From: Bactericera cockerelli
Taxonomy: Eukaryota; Arthropoda; Insecta; Hemiptera; Triozidae
Direction: 5' to 3'
Assembly: GCA_024516035.1 (NCBI GenBank)
Contig: CM044964.1
Location: 10,817,624-10,881,623 of the forward strand
DNA: 64,000 bases
Part shown: piece by piece, positions 1-10,370 of the stretch
Layout: every line of letters starts with the position of its first letter
Numbering within the stretch: position 1 is the first letter of the stretch
Program-made: the position numbers and the translations under genes
The notes under the pieces: generated by a model
What the model was told of the DNA's origin: nothing
The model's database searches: none
Seen by the model: only the letters and a program-made list of their open reading frames with translations

Positions 1-195
1 CAGTAAGTTGTTCGTAAGGAATACCTTCCGGTGCGCTCGTGTTGAACCAACACCTAAATGGGAAGTATTGTGTCATTTCTCATTTCAGGGGGGAGGGATA
101 CTACAGGATGAACGAGCTACAACACAGACCACAAGCGTCTACAGTAGCTGCTGCCGTTTAAAAAGGCTGTGAAACACTGATCTTCGAAAAGAGAA
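1..195 (+). mobile_element. tRNA-Gly-like-headed SINE, 3' part
   Basis: AATACCTTCCGGTGCGCTCG, GGGAAGTATTGTGTCATTTC and ACAGACCACAAGCGTCTACA match the body of the 22199 element; the head lies left of the window or is missing. Ends in GAATTGAATTGAATTGAAT rather than pure A. Confidence 0.82.
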
Positions 196-254
196 TTGAA
201 TTGAATTGAATAAAATAGTTCTTTTTATTTGTAGGTACAATAATTTATTTCTTA

Positions 255-521
255 GCCAGCGTCGATGGCATGTTGAATACACCGGTTCCCTTCAGAACAC
301 CGAAGTTAAGCGACATCCAGCGAGGTTAAGACTTGGATGGGTGACCATTCAAATTCTAATTCTCGTGACGCTGGCTTTTCCCGGCCCCACTCAGGCTGGG
401 TGAGGTCAATGTGAGTATCAGGTTTGTGAGTTTCCTGCGAATGGAGGGTAAAACCCCCGTCGTGATATGACCATAGCAGTTGAAAGCGACGTTAAACCCC
501 ACTTAAAAAAAAAAAAAAAAA
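255..521 (+). mobile_element. 5S rRNA-headed SINE, full length
   Basis: The first 100 nt (GCCAGCGTCGATGGCATGTT onward, with ACACCGGTTC, CACCGAAGTTAAGC and TTGGATGGGTGACC) is a recognisable 5S rRNA sequence, followed by a body with CCCACTCAGGCTGGGTGAGG and TTTGTGAGTTTCCTGCGAATGG, and an A tail. A perfect 9-bp duplication TATTTCTTA flanks it (246-254 and 522-530). It differs from the copy at 12631 at only a few positions. It lies in an ebony intron, antisense to the gene. Confidence 0.92.
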
Positions 522-851
522 TATTTCTTAATATTATCTCCTAAGCTTATGCAAACTTCCGAGGAGAGAGACGGGGGGATAAAGAGAGAGAATAAAAGAG
601 AGGGGTGTATACATTTCTATACCCAAATTATTCTGAACTTATCTTAATATCTTCAGTGCTTCAAAGTCAAAGAACAATGTTTTAACACCAATATAATAAA
701 TATACATTAAAAAAAACCTACTTTTTTAAAATGATATTTATTTACAGAGGAGACTTAACAATCAGAGTCCTTGCTCCTAACCTACTTTTTTTAAATTGAT
801 GTTTTATTTACAGAGTAGAAAAATCTACTTTCAAAATCTTCGCAAGCTCAC

Positions 852-1161
852 CGTCTGGTTGCCACCGTTTAGTTTCAAAAACATCAGGATAGATCTCAGG
901 AGGGAAGGCACTAGCACGAGTCGCTCGATGCGATACTTCTCCAGGCTCGCGATTAGGAGCTCGGGATTCTTCGTCACCTCTCGGGGAACAATGAGCACGC
1001 CCCCGCCCTGAGGGGACAGCAGGGGCCCCCAGATCTCCGACACAGCGTCGACGAATGTGAGGGCGGTTTTGAATGCGCCCACGCCCTCCGAGGGCGAGTA
1101 GGGAAACGTGGCCCATTGCCAGACGAGGCGGTTGAGAATCACGGGGTGGGGAGACGCACCC
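852..1161 (-). CDS. ebony: ebony-like beta-alanyl amine synthetase, coding exon 4 in this window (adenylation domain), with apparent frameshift
   Basis: Read on the minus strand, this exon encodes ILNRLVWQWATFPYSP, then FKTALTFVDAVSEIWGPLL and a KYRIERLVLVPSLLRSILM segment, matching the insect Ebony adenylation domain (activates beta-alanine for conjugation to dopamine or histamine in cuticle and glia; family knowledge). The acceptor TGTTCCCAG ends at 1162 and the donor CAGACG|GTGAGC lies at 852/851, phase 0. The previous exon ends in phase 1, which would read GVRLPTP then TGA; one extra C in the CCCC run (plus-strand 1148-1151) restores GVRLPHPVILNR, the expected family sequence. So a single base appears missing, either a true lesion or a homopolymer error; a 15-G run at 1178-1192 in the polypyrimidine tract shows this spot is hard to sequence. 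Gene identity is firm; intactness is not. Confidence 0.9.
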
Positions 1162-1338
1162 CTGGGAACAGAAGGGAGGGGGGGGGGGGGGGTTATACAG
1201 GGTGTGACTATAAACAAATTTTTTAATTAAGAAGTCCTTGTGGTGAAGAAAAAGATTCTTCACAATTTTGTTGGTAGCACTCTAAAAAAAACTTTTTTTA
1301 AAGATATAAAAAGGTATTTTTTGAGGTATAAAAAAAAA

Positions 1339-1481
1339 GTTATCATATTTGTGTTAATCAATTTCGTGATATCACAACTACTCAAACTCGCTTTACTAAA
1401 TCTACGCTGAAACCGGGACTTGAACTACCGACCTCCAGGTTGCAAGTCCGCTGCCTTATTGATCAAGCTACTGAGATCGCT
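1339..1481 (-). mobile_element. tRNA-Thr-like-headed SINE (short family)
   Basis: Head read on the minus strand includes GCTTGATCAATAAGGCAG and a box-B-like GTTCAAGTCCCGG region; tail TTGTGATATCACGAAATTGA. About 140 nt, the most abundant SINE in the window. Lies in an ebony intron. Confidence 0.85.
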
Positions 1482-1519
1482 TTTTGAGGTATAAAAAGCC
1501 TTTTTCGAATACTCTGTAG

Positions 1520-1620
1520 TTCAATCCATAAGGCGGCGGACTCGTAACCCGGAGGTCGGAAGTTTGATTCGAAAGTTCCACACAGATTTTATTAAGGCAA
1601 ATTTGAGTAATTGTGATATT
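1520..1620 (+). mobile_element. tRNA-Thr-like-headed SINE, diverged
   Basis: AGTTCAATCCATAAGGCGGC, GGACTCGTAACCCGGAGGTC and TTGAGTAATTGTGATAT; inverted relative to its neighbour at 1339-1481. Confidence 0.7.
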
Positions 1621-1968
1621 TTTTTAAGTTTTCATGTATTTATATTTCACAATAACATCTTCAACAAACAATGAGAGTATACCCACCTTCAAAAGATAAA
1701 AAATCTTGTGCTGAAGGTGGGGAATAATATGTCTTACATCGGTACACAAATAGGTATGATAACTTTTTTTAAGCCATAAGAAAGGCGAATGAAAGGCAAA
1801 AGCTATAAGAAGAGCCAAATTTTGTGCAATAAGAAAGACAAATATTTATTTTCGCTTTGGAATCGAACCAAGGACTCTCACTATTAGAAGAGCCAAATTT
1901 TGAGCTATAAGAAAGGCAAATATTTATTTTCGCTTTGGAATCGAACCAAGGACTCTCGCACAACTCAC

Positions 1969-2154
1969 CCTTAGGTATTCCAGTGCTCCCGGACGTATAC
2001 AACACGATGGCAATGTCACTCGACTGGATGTTGTTGTTCCCGGGCCTGAGTTTGGCTTCATCAGGCACGTTGTCAGAGGGCATGCTCTGGGCTAGCTGTG
2101 TTAGCTGAGCCAGGCTGAGCACGGTTCTGCCCTTGTAGGCTGGGTTGTCTTGGG
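1969..2154 (-). CDS. ebony: ebony-like synthetase, coding exon 3 in this window (A3 motif)
   Basis: The minus-strand exon encodes AQDNPAYKGRTVLSLAQL, a variable linker, then SSDIAIVLYTSGSTGIPKG. The last part is the adenylation-domain core motif A3 (phosphate-binding loop of ANL enzymes). The acceptor TTTACAG ends at 2155 and the donor AAGG|GTGAGT lies at 1969/1968. The exon enters in phase 1 (the G left by the previous exon completes an Ala codon) and leaves in phase 1. Length and content agree with the same part of fly Ebony as I remember it. Reading past the donor runs into intron repeats, so the longer open frame here is not coding. Confidence 0.93.
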
Positions 2155-2182
2155 CTGTAAATAGAACTCAATTATAAGGGTT

Positions 2183-2374
2183 GGGTGGAAGAGATTGCCA
2201 TAGGCAATAACCCCGCCCTTTAGTTAGGACATATGTAGGATATATTTTGTTTATTTTTTTTCTCGTTTATATTATTAATATTGTCAATTTTTATATATAA
2301 TTTTTACCATTATTTGTCTGTATATATATATTATGTTCTACTAATAAAGAGTTTCTAAATAAATAAATAAATAG
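2183..2374 (+). mobile_element. LINE 3' end (GATTGCC...GGCAAT hairpin family)
   Basis: GGTTGGGTGGAAGAGATTGC, CAATAACCCCGCCCTTTAGT and a T-rich stretch ending in AATAAATAAATAAAT. Severely 5'-truncated copies of this tail recur in both orientations. In an ebony intron. Confidence 0.8.
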
Positions 2375-2508
2375 AGACGTGTGATCTTGAGACTAAAATA
2401 ATCGATTTATCTAGACAGGAACCTATGATAAGTGAGCTTACAAGAAGACCAAGTGAAGAAGGTCCAAAAATTCAAGAACGAAATAAAAGACATTTTATAG
2501 TACCTTCA

Positions 2509-2649
2509 TACAGGGTGTCCCACCAAAGTTGGACACCTCAAATTACTCGGCCCCTGAAATAGTTTTTGAAAAATAAAAAAGCCAAGGGTACATGTCCTAA
2601 TTATGCAATTTTAGTCGTGCATTTTTTTTTTTTGGTGGGACACCCTGTA
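2509..2649. mobile_element. MITE with TACAGGGTGTCCCACCAAA ends
   Basis: A 141-bp element whose ends TACAGGGTGTCCCACCAAA and TTTGGTGGGACACCCTGTA are perfect 19-bp inverted repeats. The AT context on both sides fits a TA-type target. No coding capacity. In an ebony intron. Confidence 0.9.
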
Positions 2650-2721
2650 TATACGAGTATATCTATTTCTGTGGTTTATCAGAGCAAATTTTTCTATAAA
2701 AGATTTTGACCAAGGAGACAT

Positions 2722-2779
2722 GTTTTTATGAATCGTGATTCATAAAAACATGTTTTTATGAATCACGATTCATAAAAAC
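2722..2779. repeat. double palindrome
   Basis: GTTTTTATGAATCGTGATTC ATAAAAAC is itself palindromic except at its centre, and it is followed 2 bp later by its exact reverse complement with AC at the centre. Confidence 0.9.
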
Positions 2780-3304
2780 TAGAAATCGTGTTTCTAGGGC
2801 CAAATTAAAAAAAAATTACTCTGAGTGGGTCTGTCTTATCTTAACTTTTACGATAAGCCAGACCCACCCTCAATTCGGAGTTACAACATATCATAGCGCA
2901 CTGTCGTTTACGTCAATCCTGCTTTAAAATGATTCCCAAGCTAAAAATGGTAGTTTCACCAGAACCAAATAATTTAAAAGAAAACCTTACTAACTTTTTT
3001 GCTGCGTTTTTTATTTTAAAATATAAGGTTTGTTTGTTTAAGTAAAAAAAAAAACATTTTATTGTATTTTTTTTTAAATGTATATTTATTGAAAGAGAGG
3101 TTTGTAACATTCAGAGTCCTTGCCCTTTTATTGATTTGTTTTGTTACAATTAGAGAAATGCTAAAACCAGACATGGAGACACTGACCTACCTCTTCGTAT
3201 TTCTGTAAAAAAAAACATACATCTTTCTTTTTTTTTAATGAATATTTTTTTAAAGAGAGGTCTGTAACATTCAGAGTCTATGCCTCTTAAAACATACACC
3301 TCAC

Positions 3305-3592
3305 CTGTGTCACTCTCGGTGATAATCAGGAGCGGTTTCGACTCGTCAAGAATGTGCCTGACCCTCTGTTCAGGCGCGGTCACATCGAGGGGCAGATAGG
3401 CCGCGCCCGCTTTCCACAGGGCCAGTAGCACTTGGACCAGGGCCGGCCGTGGGGACAGGCTGAGGGCGATGATGTTGTCCCCGCCCTGGAGTTCTGGTTG
3501 GGACAGGGGCGGTCGACAGATAGTGGAGGAGGGCGCGGGCCATTGGTTGGAGGTGGCGTTCAGTTGGGCGTACGTTTCCGTGGTTTGGAGAC
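3305..3592 (-). CDS. ebony: ebony-like synthetase, coding exon 2 in this window
   Basis: Minus-strand exon from acceptor TTTCTCAG (ends 3593) to donor ACACAG|GTGAGG (3305/3304). It encodes LQTTETYAQLNATSNQ, then a Pro/Ser-rich stretch, DNIIALSLSPRPALVQVLL, ALWKAGAAYLPLDVTAPEQR and HILDESKPLLIITESDTG. ALWKAGAAYLPLD is the adenylation-domain A2 region, next to helix and strand elements typical of Ebony and other beta-alanine-activating NRPS-like enzymes. It enters in phase 1, so the G from the previous exon plus GT makes Gly, and it leaves in phase 1. Its GC content is much higher than the flanking introns, as in the other three exons. Confidence 0.94.
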
Positions 3593-3749
3593 CTGAGAAA
3601 GGAGGAGGTGATTGTTTAAAATCTCAATCTTCCCAAATTTGAGGAAAACTTGTCATGTTTTGAACCTCTGGAACCGGCTTGGTTTTGAACCTCTGGATTC
3701 ATAGCCTTTACTTTACCACTGAGCTACCGGGAAAAATGGAGAATTAAGC

Positions 3750-3812
3750 TAATGTCCTAACCTAAAGGCGGTTATTGCCTGTGGCAATCTCTTCCACCTA
3801 ACCTTGATTTAA
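3750..3812 (-). mobile_element. LINE 3'-end fragment, reversed
   Basis: TGTCCTAACCTAAAGGCGGT, TATTGCCTGTGGCAATCTCT and TCCACCTAACC: the hairpin part of the LINE tail, sense to ebony. Confidence 0.75.
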
Positions 3813-4414
3813 GATTTTTATGTAAATTTAATTTGGAATCCCTCCTAGTCCGGTTTTTTGATCTGGTCAACGTTTTCGTGATCAAGTGAGTAGCCATGCC
3901 TTTATAACTTATAGCAGAAGTAAAATCGGATCTGTTTAGTGTAAGGTTGTTAATGAATTAATCCAAGCAATGCTTATAATGTAGAAATCAATTTTAGAAT
4001 AATAATTATGTTAAATTTATTAAATTACAAAGTCGATCTGTACTCCAATGTTGTCAACATATTCAGTGCTCACGTTCATGAGAAGTGACAATAATTTATT
4101 GTTCTTGAGGACTTAATTGATGTAAATAATTCATAACATTGTCATTGAATTTATGTTAAATTTAGTTAAATCCTACGTTATTAAATATTGTAATGAAAAT
4201 AAAATTAATCACGAGGAGTGACATAGATAAATTGTACCTACATCTCTAATTGCTCTTGATAAATTAAAATAATTATAAACTTGATTATGTATTAATTTAT
4301 TAAATCGTAATCCCTGATTATTAAAATGGGTTTTCCTGGTAAGGAAGGAAGATTTCCGCATTGAAGAACTTTAAGAGAACTTCGTTATATACCTACATAA
4401 ATACAGTAGGCATA

Positions 4415-4620
4415 TACAGGGTGTCCCGTATACAGATGCATATATTTTGAGGGTAGGTTCAGCCCACCGTGGACTATCATAAAAGCGAAACTTGCAGTGG
4501 GGCATTTTTCTTCGTTAAGGAGTTATGGCCAAATCCCCTGCAACTTGAGCTTATATGATAGTCCACGGTAGGCTGAACCTACCCTCAAAATATAGGCATC
4601 TGTATCCGGGACACCCTGTA
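4415..4620. mobile_element. MITE forming a long near-perfect hairpin
   Basis: A 206-bp element with TACAGGGTGTCCCG and CGGGACACCCTGTA ends. The inverted repeat extends about 67 bp per arm (GAGGGTAGGTTCAGCC, TGGACTATCATA) around a loop of about 70 bp, so an RNA copy would be a long stem-loop. Confidence 0.9.
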
Positions 4621-6210
4621 TACGGAAACTTACTTTACCGTAACTTTGAAATCTGCCGCGCTGTGTCTTTCTTTGTAAAGGGCTTTACACTTTGTACACC
4701 TTGGCCGAGTTGTTTGATAGATCCTCGAAAATATGATATGGCTCTGATATTTAAGAAAATCCAAAATTTCGGACAAAAAAGTGCAAAAATGAGGTCTCTA
4801 CGATACACAACTTTTTGTTGAATTTAGAATGTAGGAAAAACGGTATTCTACCATATGAAATTTTTTTGAAGAGAATCAATTAAAAAATCTCAAAATTGCT
4901 AAGTGTATACTGTATACAATGTGAACCAAACACGAGGAAGTATTGTGTCCATAATTGGCAGTGATTTACGTAATTTATTTTATATATTTTTGTGATCGAT
5001 GGGAAAAAGGTAATGCCCGATTTCTGCCACTGAGTGTGAACTACTATACTGGGTGGAATAATAATAATAACTGATTATTTTGAGTTATGATTATTATTTT
5101 AAAAATACTAAACAATACTCCTTTCTGTATTTTTATCACGTTGAGGTTAATTGTGGAATGATTGACAATGTGTTGTATCAAGATGCCATGACATATATAC
5201 CTAGATTATAGGATATAGGATTAAGTATATAGGATTAAGTCATTGTATTAAGTATTTACTAAACATCTACAAGGATGCTGATGTATACCAGTTTCCTGAC
5301 AAGATGGCTTTCCGGATCGCTCAACATTCGGAAAATCCAATTATAAATTTGTTCAACACATAACAAACCTCTGACACACATTGACAACTTGCAGAATCAT
5401 GATGCACTTTTGAAAAACCTTATTATCATACGACATTGACCGTGGATATTGTGGACACGTTTTGTAAAGTGATTATATTCTGTTACAGAACTATAGATTT
5501 ATTTAATAGATGCACTCTTTGTTTATTAAAAAAAAAACATCATAGTTAGTTATCTTGTAATAATATATTATTAAAAATTAATGTGCTCTTGAAAAAACGT
5601 ACTATCGTACAATGGAATCCACAATTTTTATTAAGTATTATTTGTGAAATCATAGAATAGATGCACTTTTGAATCGACTCATTATAAAGGACAAAGGTGT
5701 GTGTAGCCTTGATGATTGATACTCTTTGGTCTTCTAGCTTCCTATGTATCGTAAATTTTAATCCAAAAAGGTTTTCTGAAACTGACACTTCAGAATAGAT
5801 ACTTCCTTCACATATCTATTCCATACATACGTAAAGGTACATAATTTACATACAATATATTTATCAACACCGTAAAAATTTAACTATCGTAAAATGGAAA
5901 AAACACCGTAAAAATTTAACTTTACATAGAAGTTAAAATAAACCACATTAAGGCGTGTCCCTAATATACACTGTAAAAATAGATAACAAGAGTATTTAAA
6001 ATTAATATGCATACCGAATTAAACCTATCAATCAAGGAACTTAATATTCTGAAGCTAAATCTTGCCTTTGGGAAATGCTGGTCTTGAAGATAATTTAAAT
6101 AAATATTAATATTAAGATATTAATACATATTATTATGTTGTTCATAATTTTATGTATAAGTCTGGTTTATACATCGTTTTATACCTACAATGTAGATATC
6201 TCTAGCAATA
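4621..6210. other. ebony intron sequence, no gene seen
   Basis: AT-rich and largely single-copy within the window, apart from the 4935-4960 motif shared with 25206 and 55105. No exon with supported splice sites was found. Confidence 0.6.
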
Positions 6211-6359
6211 TACAGGGTGTAACAATACCACCGACAAAAAATAAAGTAAATAGTTCAGAGGAAGCGTTTTTGGGGATTTTTGTCTGAGAATATACTGTAA
6301 AATTATTTTAGCCTGGATAATTTTTTTGTCGCTGGAATTATGTTACACCCTCCCTGTAT
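6211..6359. mobile_element. MITE with TACAGGGTGTAAC ends
   Basis: A 149-bp element with left end TACAGGGTGTAACA and right end TGTTACACCCTCCCTGTA (a 3-nt CTC insertion in the right repeat). Non-coding. Confidence 0.82.
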
Positions 6360-6544
6360 AGGGTGAATTGGTTTAAAGTACTAAAGAATGTACACGCAGT
6401 AGTTAAAATAGGTATCCCGCCAGGGGTGTTTATGTCGATCATAGAAAATCTATCACGCTGGATTAAATAATGGGATTGAAACTCAAACCCTGGATTTAGG
6501 TCTTCAGATCCTGAGAGACCTTGAAGTTAAAAAGATAATAAGGA

Positions 6545-6578
<34 letters not shown>

Positions 6579-6699
6579 AAAAAGAAAGTAATTTATATTT
6601 TCTATTTCGACACTATAATTAGTTCTATCATTATTTTATGCAGGTAAATTAAAAATTATAAAAGGATGGAGTCGAATTTCAAATATGTGTTTTACCGAC

Positions 6700-6845
6700 C
6701 TCAGGCTTAATCAATAAGGCAGCTGACGTGTAAACTGGAGGTCGGTGGTTCAAGTCCCGGTTTCAACGTAGATTTAGTAAAGCGAGTTTGAGCTGTTTTG
6801 GTATCACGAAAGTCATTAACACAAATACAAATATGATAACTTTTT
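6700..6845 (+). mobile_element. tRNA-Thr-like-headed SINE
   Basis: CCTCAGGCTTAATCAATAAG, ACTGGAGGTCGGTGGTTCAA and AGTAAAGCGAGTTTGAG, tail ending in CACAAATACAAATATGATAA. Confidence 0.85.
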
Positions 6846-7044
6846 TTAACTTCAAATATGTATTTTGTTTGGCGACTTTTGAATTTTTTTTATGGTGTGA
6901 CATACGACGGTCGAACTAGAGCCACCTGAAATATAATTGTTTGGGCTACAAAAAAGAATCCTCTGCTCATTTAAAATGTGCTTTCAACATTAATTGAATA
7001 TTGACGAAGTCAAAATTCGAATTACTTATGAGTATTTTTTTTTT

Positions 7045-7180
7045 AATTTGTGTTAATCACTTTCGTGATATCACAACTACTCAAACTCGCTTTACTAAAT
7101 CTACCATGAAACCGGGACTTGAACCACCGACCTCCAGGTTACAAGTCCGCCGTCTTATCGATCAAGCTACTGAGGTCGGT
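7045..7180 (-). mobile_element. tRNA-Thr-like-headed SINE
   Basis: GTGTTAATCACTTTCGTGAT, TACTCAAACTCGCTTTACTA and GAACCACCGACCTCCAGGTT to CAAGCTACTGAGGTCGGT. In the ebony intron, sense to the gene. Confidence 0.88.
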
Positions 7181-7807
7181 ATTTATGAGTCATTTAATGG
7201 GGAATAAGTGCCACATTATAAGTGTATTAGTTATTCAATGGGAAAACCCCCATAAAGAAGACATTTTTTTTATTATTAAAATAAATAAATATTATGTATA
7301 GTACTATGTGAGTATAATTTTTTTATTTTATTTTCTTTTTAGTTTAGGAAGAAGCATAGGCGACTCGGTTTTAAATGAACACAAAACCGATTTTTTACGA
7401 AAGAAATAGCTTTGACAATAAGGAAATAAAAAAATCAGAAAGATATTTTAACGTTCCGGGAAACACTCTCTGACACCCTGTATTATGGACCAATAGTTAA
7501 ACTAGATCAATCTGTGATGTCTAAACGATCTGACACGATCCATTTTAAATCTGATAAGTTGTTCACTTACAAAGTTCAATCCGATTACATTGAATCAATT
7601 TTAATATTTATATTTACATACATCGCTAGTCGGTAATATTATTTACATAAATTGCTAGTAGGTTATTTACATAAATTACTTTACTATTAATAGGTTTAAC
7701 CCTTATGGATCATTTTCACACATACTATTTTTTTGCAACGGTTTTATATTTTTAGGCACTGTCCATTTCGTCTCTTAAAATATTCTTGTCAAAATCTCAT
7801 AATATAC

Positions 7808-7975
7808 CTAATAATACCCTCCGTGGCGTAACGGTTGTGACTACTGCCCGTAGTCGAGAGATCCTGAGTTCGATTCCCGGTTGCAGCAGACTTTTCGCAC
7901 AGGAAGTTCTGTTCCTCCCAACACGTGAGGTTGGCAATGCCGGCCCTACCCAGGCTGGGTGAGGTTAAAGAAGAG
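7808..7975 (+). mobile_element. tRNA-headed SINE carrying the body of the 5S family
   Basis: Head CCTCCGTGGCGTAACGGTTG and GTTCGATTCCCGG; body GGCCCTACCCAGGCTGGGTG AGG is the same core found in the 5S-headed SINEs. In an ebony intron, antisense. Confidence 0.85.
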
Positions 7976-8084
7976 AAAAAATGTTTCCCATAGATAAATT
8001 TATAAAACAATTGTGAAAATTTATAAAAACCCTTGTTTCCCACGATCTATTATAATATAATAATAATAATAAATTTGTTTATTT

Positions 8085-8375
8085 GTGTTATTATATTACA
8101 ATTTTAGTGGGTAGCTCAGAATTATAGGACTTCTCCATATCTTTATTATCCTAATATCTTATTTTGGCCTAAAATTCCGCCACTGGTTGCAGAACTGAAT
8201 AACTCGAATAACTTTATTTAAAAACGTTCAATTGAAATATTTTCTTCGCTGTCACTACTCTCTTTTCCAATGATCAATCCCATCTTCATACCGCCACTGG
8301 TTGCTGCTTACATTAAAGCAGCTACTCATTTTTCCTCAAAAGGTATGAGTGGACCCCGATCTATAATATCATAAT
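8085..8375 (-). mobile_element. tRNA-SINE body fragments (GTCACCGTGGC family)
   Basis: GTTATTATATTACAATTTTA, AAAATTCCGCCACTGGTTGC, CCGCCACTGGTTGCTGCTTA and GGTATGAGTGGACCCCG are body pieces, rearranged; the tRNA head is absent. A further fragment follows at 8735-8815 (AATTCCGCCACTGTTCGCTG). Confidence 0.72.
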
Positions 8376-8971
8376 TAAAAAAAATGTTTCCTTGTAAGGG
8401 TTAGTTATTATTTACATTAGAAACTAGTTGTGAGACACTAGAGAGATTTACGGCGAAGTATTATTAATTTTCCCCGCGTTCTTAGAGCTGAGAGGAAATC
8501 CAGGAAGTTGGTTGACATAGGTCGTGTTCACACGAGCCCCCTCTAACATATCGTATATTTGTGACACACCTCCCGCGTCTAGTTATTATTATTACTATTA
8601 TTATTTTTTTGTTTTTTTTTATGTCGCTTTCAACTGCATGGTCATACCTGCATGTGGTTTTACCTTCCAAGCTCCGCCATATTGGCATCAGACAAAAAAA
8701 TACATATACAATATCTGGTTTCTTTTTTGTCTATAATTCCGCCACTGTTCGCTGATTCACATCAAAGCAGCTACTCATTTGTCTTCCCGTGGTATGAGTG
8801 GAACACAAAAATGTAATATTTTTTTATTCCTTTTATTCTTTATTCTAAAAAGAATAAATAAATTAGAAGCCAAACAAAAATGGCTTAGGATGGGTCCTCT
8901 GTATACAAAACATATGAAAAATAGAACAAATGATTTATTGTTACTATTTTTTTATTTTTTTAAAGGTAGTT

Positions 8972-9112
8972 GAGCCCCGGAACCGCTTTCGCATTACTTC
9001 AGGGCACTTTACCTTTACATCCATGCCATTCCGGAAACGGAAATTTTCGGTCAGAAATTTCCGCTCCGGCCGGGATTCTCGAACCCGCAACCTCCGGGTC
9101 AGTAACCAGTAT
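8972..9112 (-). mobile_element. tRNA-headed SINE in the first ebony intron of the window
   Basis: Same family as 60270-60437: GCCCCGGAACCGCTTTCGCA, CGGCCGGGATTCTCGAACCC and CAACCTCCGGGTCAGTAACC. Box A half missing; a short (TAT)n run separates it from the ebony donor. Confidence 0.85.
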
Positions 9113-9132
9113 TATTATTATTATTATATTAC

Positions 9133-9292
9133 CTTCGCCTTGTTCCTCATACAGGAGGGCTGTGTTGTTCGGGTGGCGCTCAACATTGGCCTCGAATATC
9201 CTGTGCAGGGATCTCTCCTTGTATGCTTTCTCTAGCGGGTTCTCCTTGCCGCGAAGAATCGAGAGGTAGGTGGGGTCCATCTCATCGCTCAC
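9133..9292 (-). CDS. ebony: ebony-like synthetase, first coding exon (start codon at 9280-9278)
   Basis: Minus-strand exon from acceptor TTTTCCAG (ends 9293) to donor GCGAAG|GTAATA (9133/9132), phase 1 at the 3' end. The ATG at 9280 is chosen because MDPTYLSILRGKENPLEKAY, followed by RSLHRIFEANVERHPNNTAL, has the length and position of the Ebony N-terminus, where the ALHRIFE-type motif opens the adenylation domain. The 12 nt between acceptor and ATG would be 5'UTR, so at least one non-coding 5' exon should lie at higher coordinates; I could not place it. A minisatellite begins 13 bases upstream of the exon, and a tRNA-derived SINE fragment lies about 20 bases past the donor. Confidence 0.9.
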
Positions 9293-9305
9293 CTGGAAAA
9301 TATGA

Positions 9306-9521
9306 AATGAAACGGACAAACTGAGTCATAAAAATGAAACGGACAAACTGAGTCATAAAAATGAAACGGACAAACTGAGTCATAAAAATGAAACGGACAA
9401 ACTGAGTCATAAAAATGAAACGGACAAACTGAGTCATAAAAATGAAACGGACAAACTGAGTCATAAAAATGAAACGGACAAACTGAGTCATAAAAATGAA
9501 ACGGACAAACTGAGTCATAAA
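9306..9521. repeat. 27-bp minisatellite, 8 units, each with an AP-1 type site
   Basis: Eight almost identical 27-bp units (GAAACGGACAAACTGAGTCA plus TAAAAAT) lie 13 bp upstream of the first ebony coding exon. Every unit contains TGAGTCA, the palindromic AP-1/TRE consensus. Because 27 is a multiple of three, the array reads through without stops on the minus strand as a repeating 9-residue peptide, but nothing suggests this is translated: it sits on the intron side of the acceptor. Confidence 0.95.
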
Positions 9522-10130
9522 AAATATAGGTATCTTTATTTATTATTGAAAATTCGATTTAAAACATGAGCCAAATAATTGTGTTATGAATATTGTTTTT
9601 TTTATGAGCGCCTAGTATTTTAGTGGTTACGCAATGTGCAATACAGAATTTTTTTGAGGTGAAATGGTTTTTTTTTATAATGATATTATTGATAAATAAA
9701 ATTGTAAGTAGGTATTTTTAAATCATGAATATATGAATTTTGTAGGGATGAGTGTTTTCTGTCCACTCATTACTTGTGAGGAAAAATGAGTAGCTAATTT
9801 AATGAAAGATATCTATAATTTTGTGTGATACAATAACACATATTTAGGTATTTATCATTTATTTATTTAAAAGTTGTAAGATACTCGGTAGCCATGCGGA
9901 AGGTCCAACTCTCTAGAGCCGACTAGGTAGGTATATGTATCAAAAATTCGGTTACAGTTATACAGTTATAGATACCTATGGGATAACTTTCGGCCTTCCA
10001 CTGCGCTTTTGTAATCTTTGCAAATGTCACTTTTCTTTCTAAGAGGAGAAATACTACGGATGGAAAGCTACAGAACTGAGTATAAGTGTCTACAGTAGCT
10101 GTTGTTATGCAACATCATGGCTATGTATGT

Positions 10131-10240
10131 AACCGATCTCAGTAGCTTGATCGATAAGGCGGCGAACTTGTAACCTGGAGGTCGGTAATTCAAGTCCCAG
10201 ATTCAGCGTAGATTTATTGAAGTGAGCTTGAGTGTTCAAC
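10131..10240 (+). mobile_element. tRNA-Thr-like-headed SINE, shortened
   Basis: ACCGATCTCAGTAGCTTGAT, AACTTGTAACCTGGAGGTCG and GATTTATTGAAGTGAGCTTG; followed within 15 bp by a 5S-head fragment in the other orientation. Confidence 0.82.
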
Positions 10241-10256
10241 TACTCAAGTGATCAAT

Positions 10257-10370
10257 GAGCTGTCGGAATGCCAGCATCACGAAGTCTTCACCTCGCTGGA
10301 CATTGCTTAACTTCGATGATCCTACGAGAATCGGTGCATTCAACGCACCATCAACGCAGGCTCTACATGA
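10257..10370 (-). mobile_element. 5S-headed SINE, head fragment only
   Basis: GGAATGCCAGCATCACGAAG, CTCGCTGGACATTGCTTAAC and ATTCAACGCACCATCAACGC are the reverse complement of the 5S-like head; the body is absent. Confidence 0.7.

Noticed and set aside
255..360. 5S rRNA gene
   Set aside because: The 5S-like part is only about 100 nt, lacks the normal 3' end and is followed by a SINE body with an A tail and target duplication.
808..1263. 151-codon minus-strand frame overlapping the ebony exon
   Set aside because: A different frame of the same exon (proline- and arginine-rich); the family match lies in the frame of 831-1217, within splice sites 852 and 1161.
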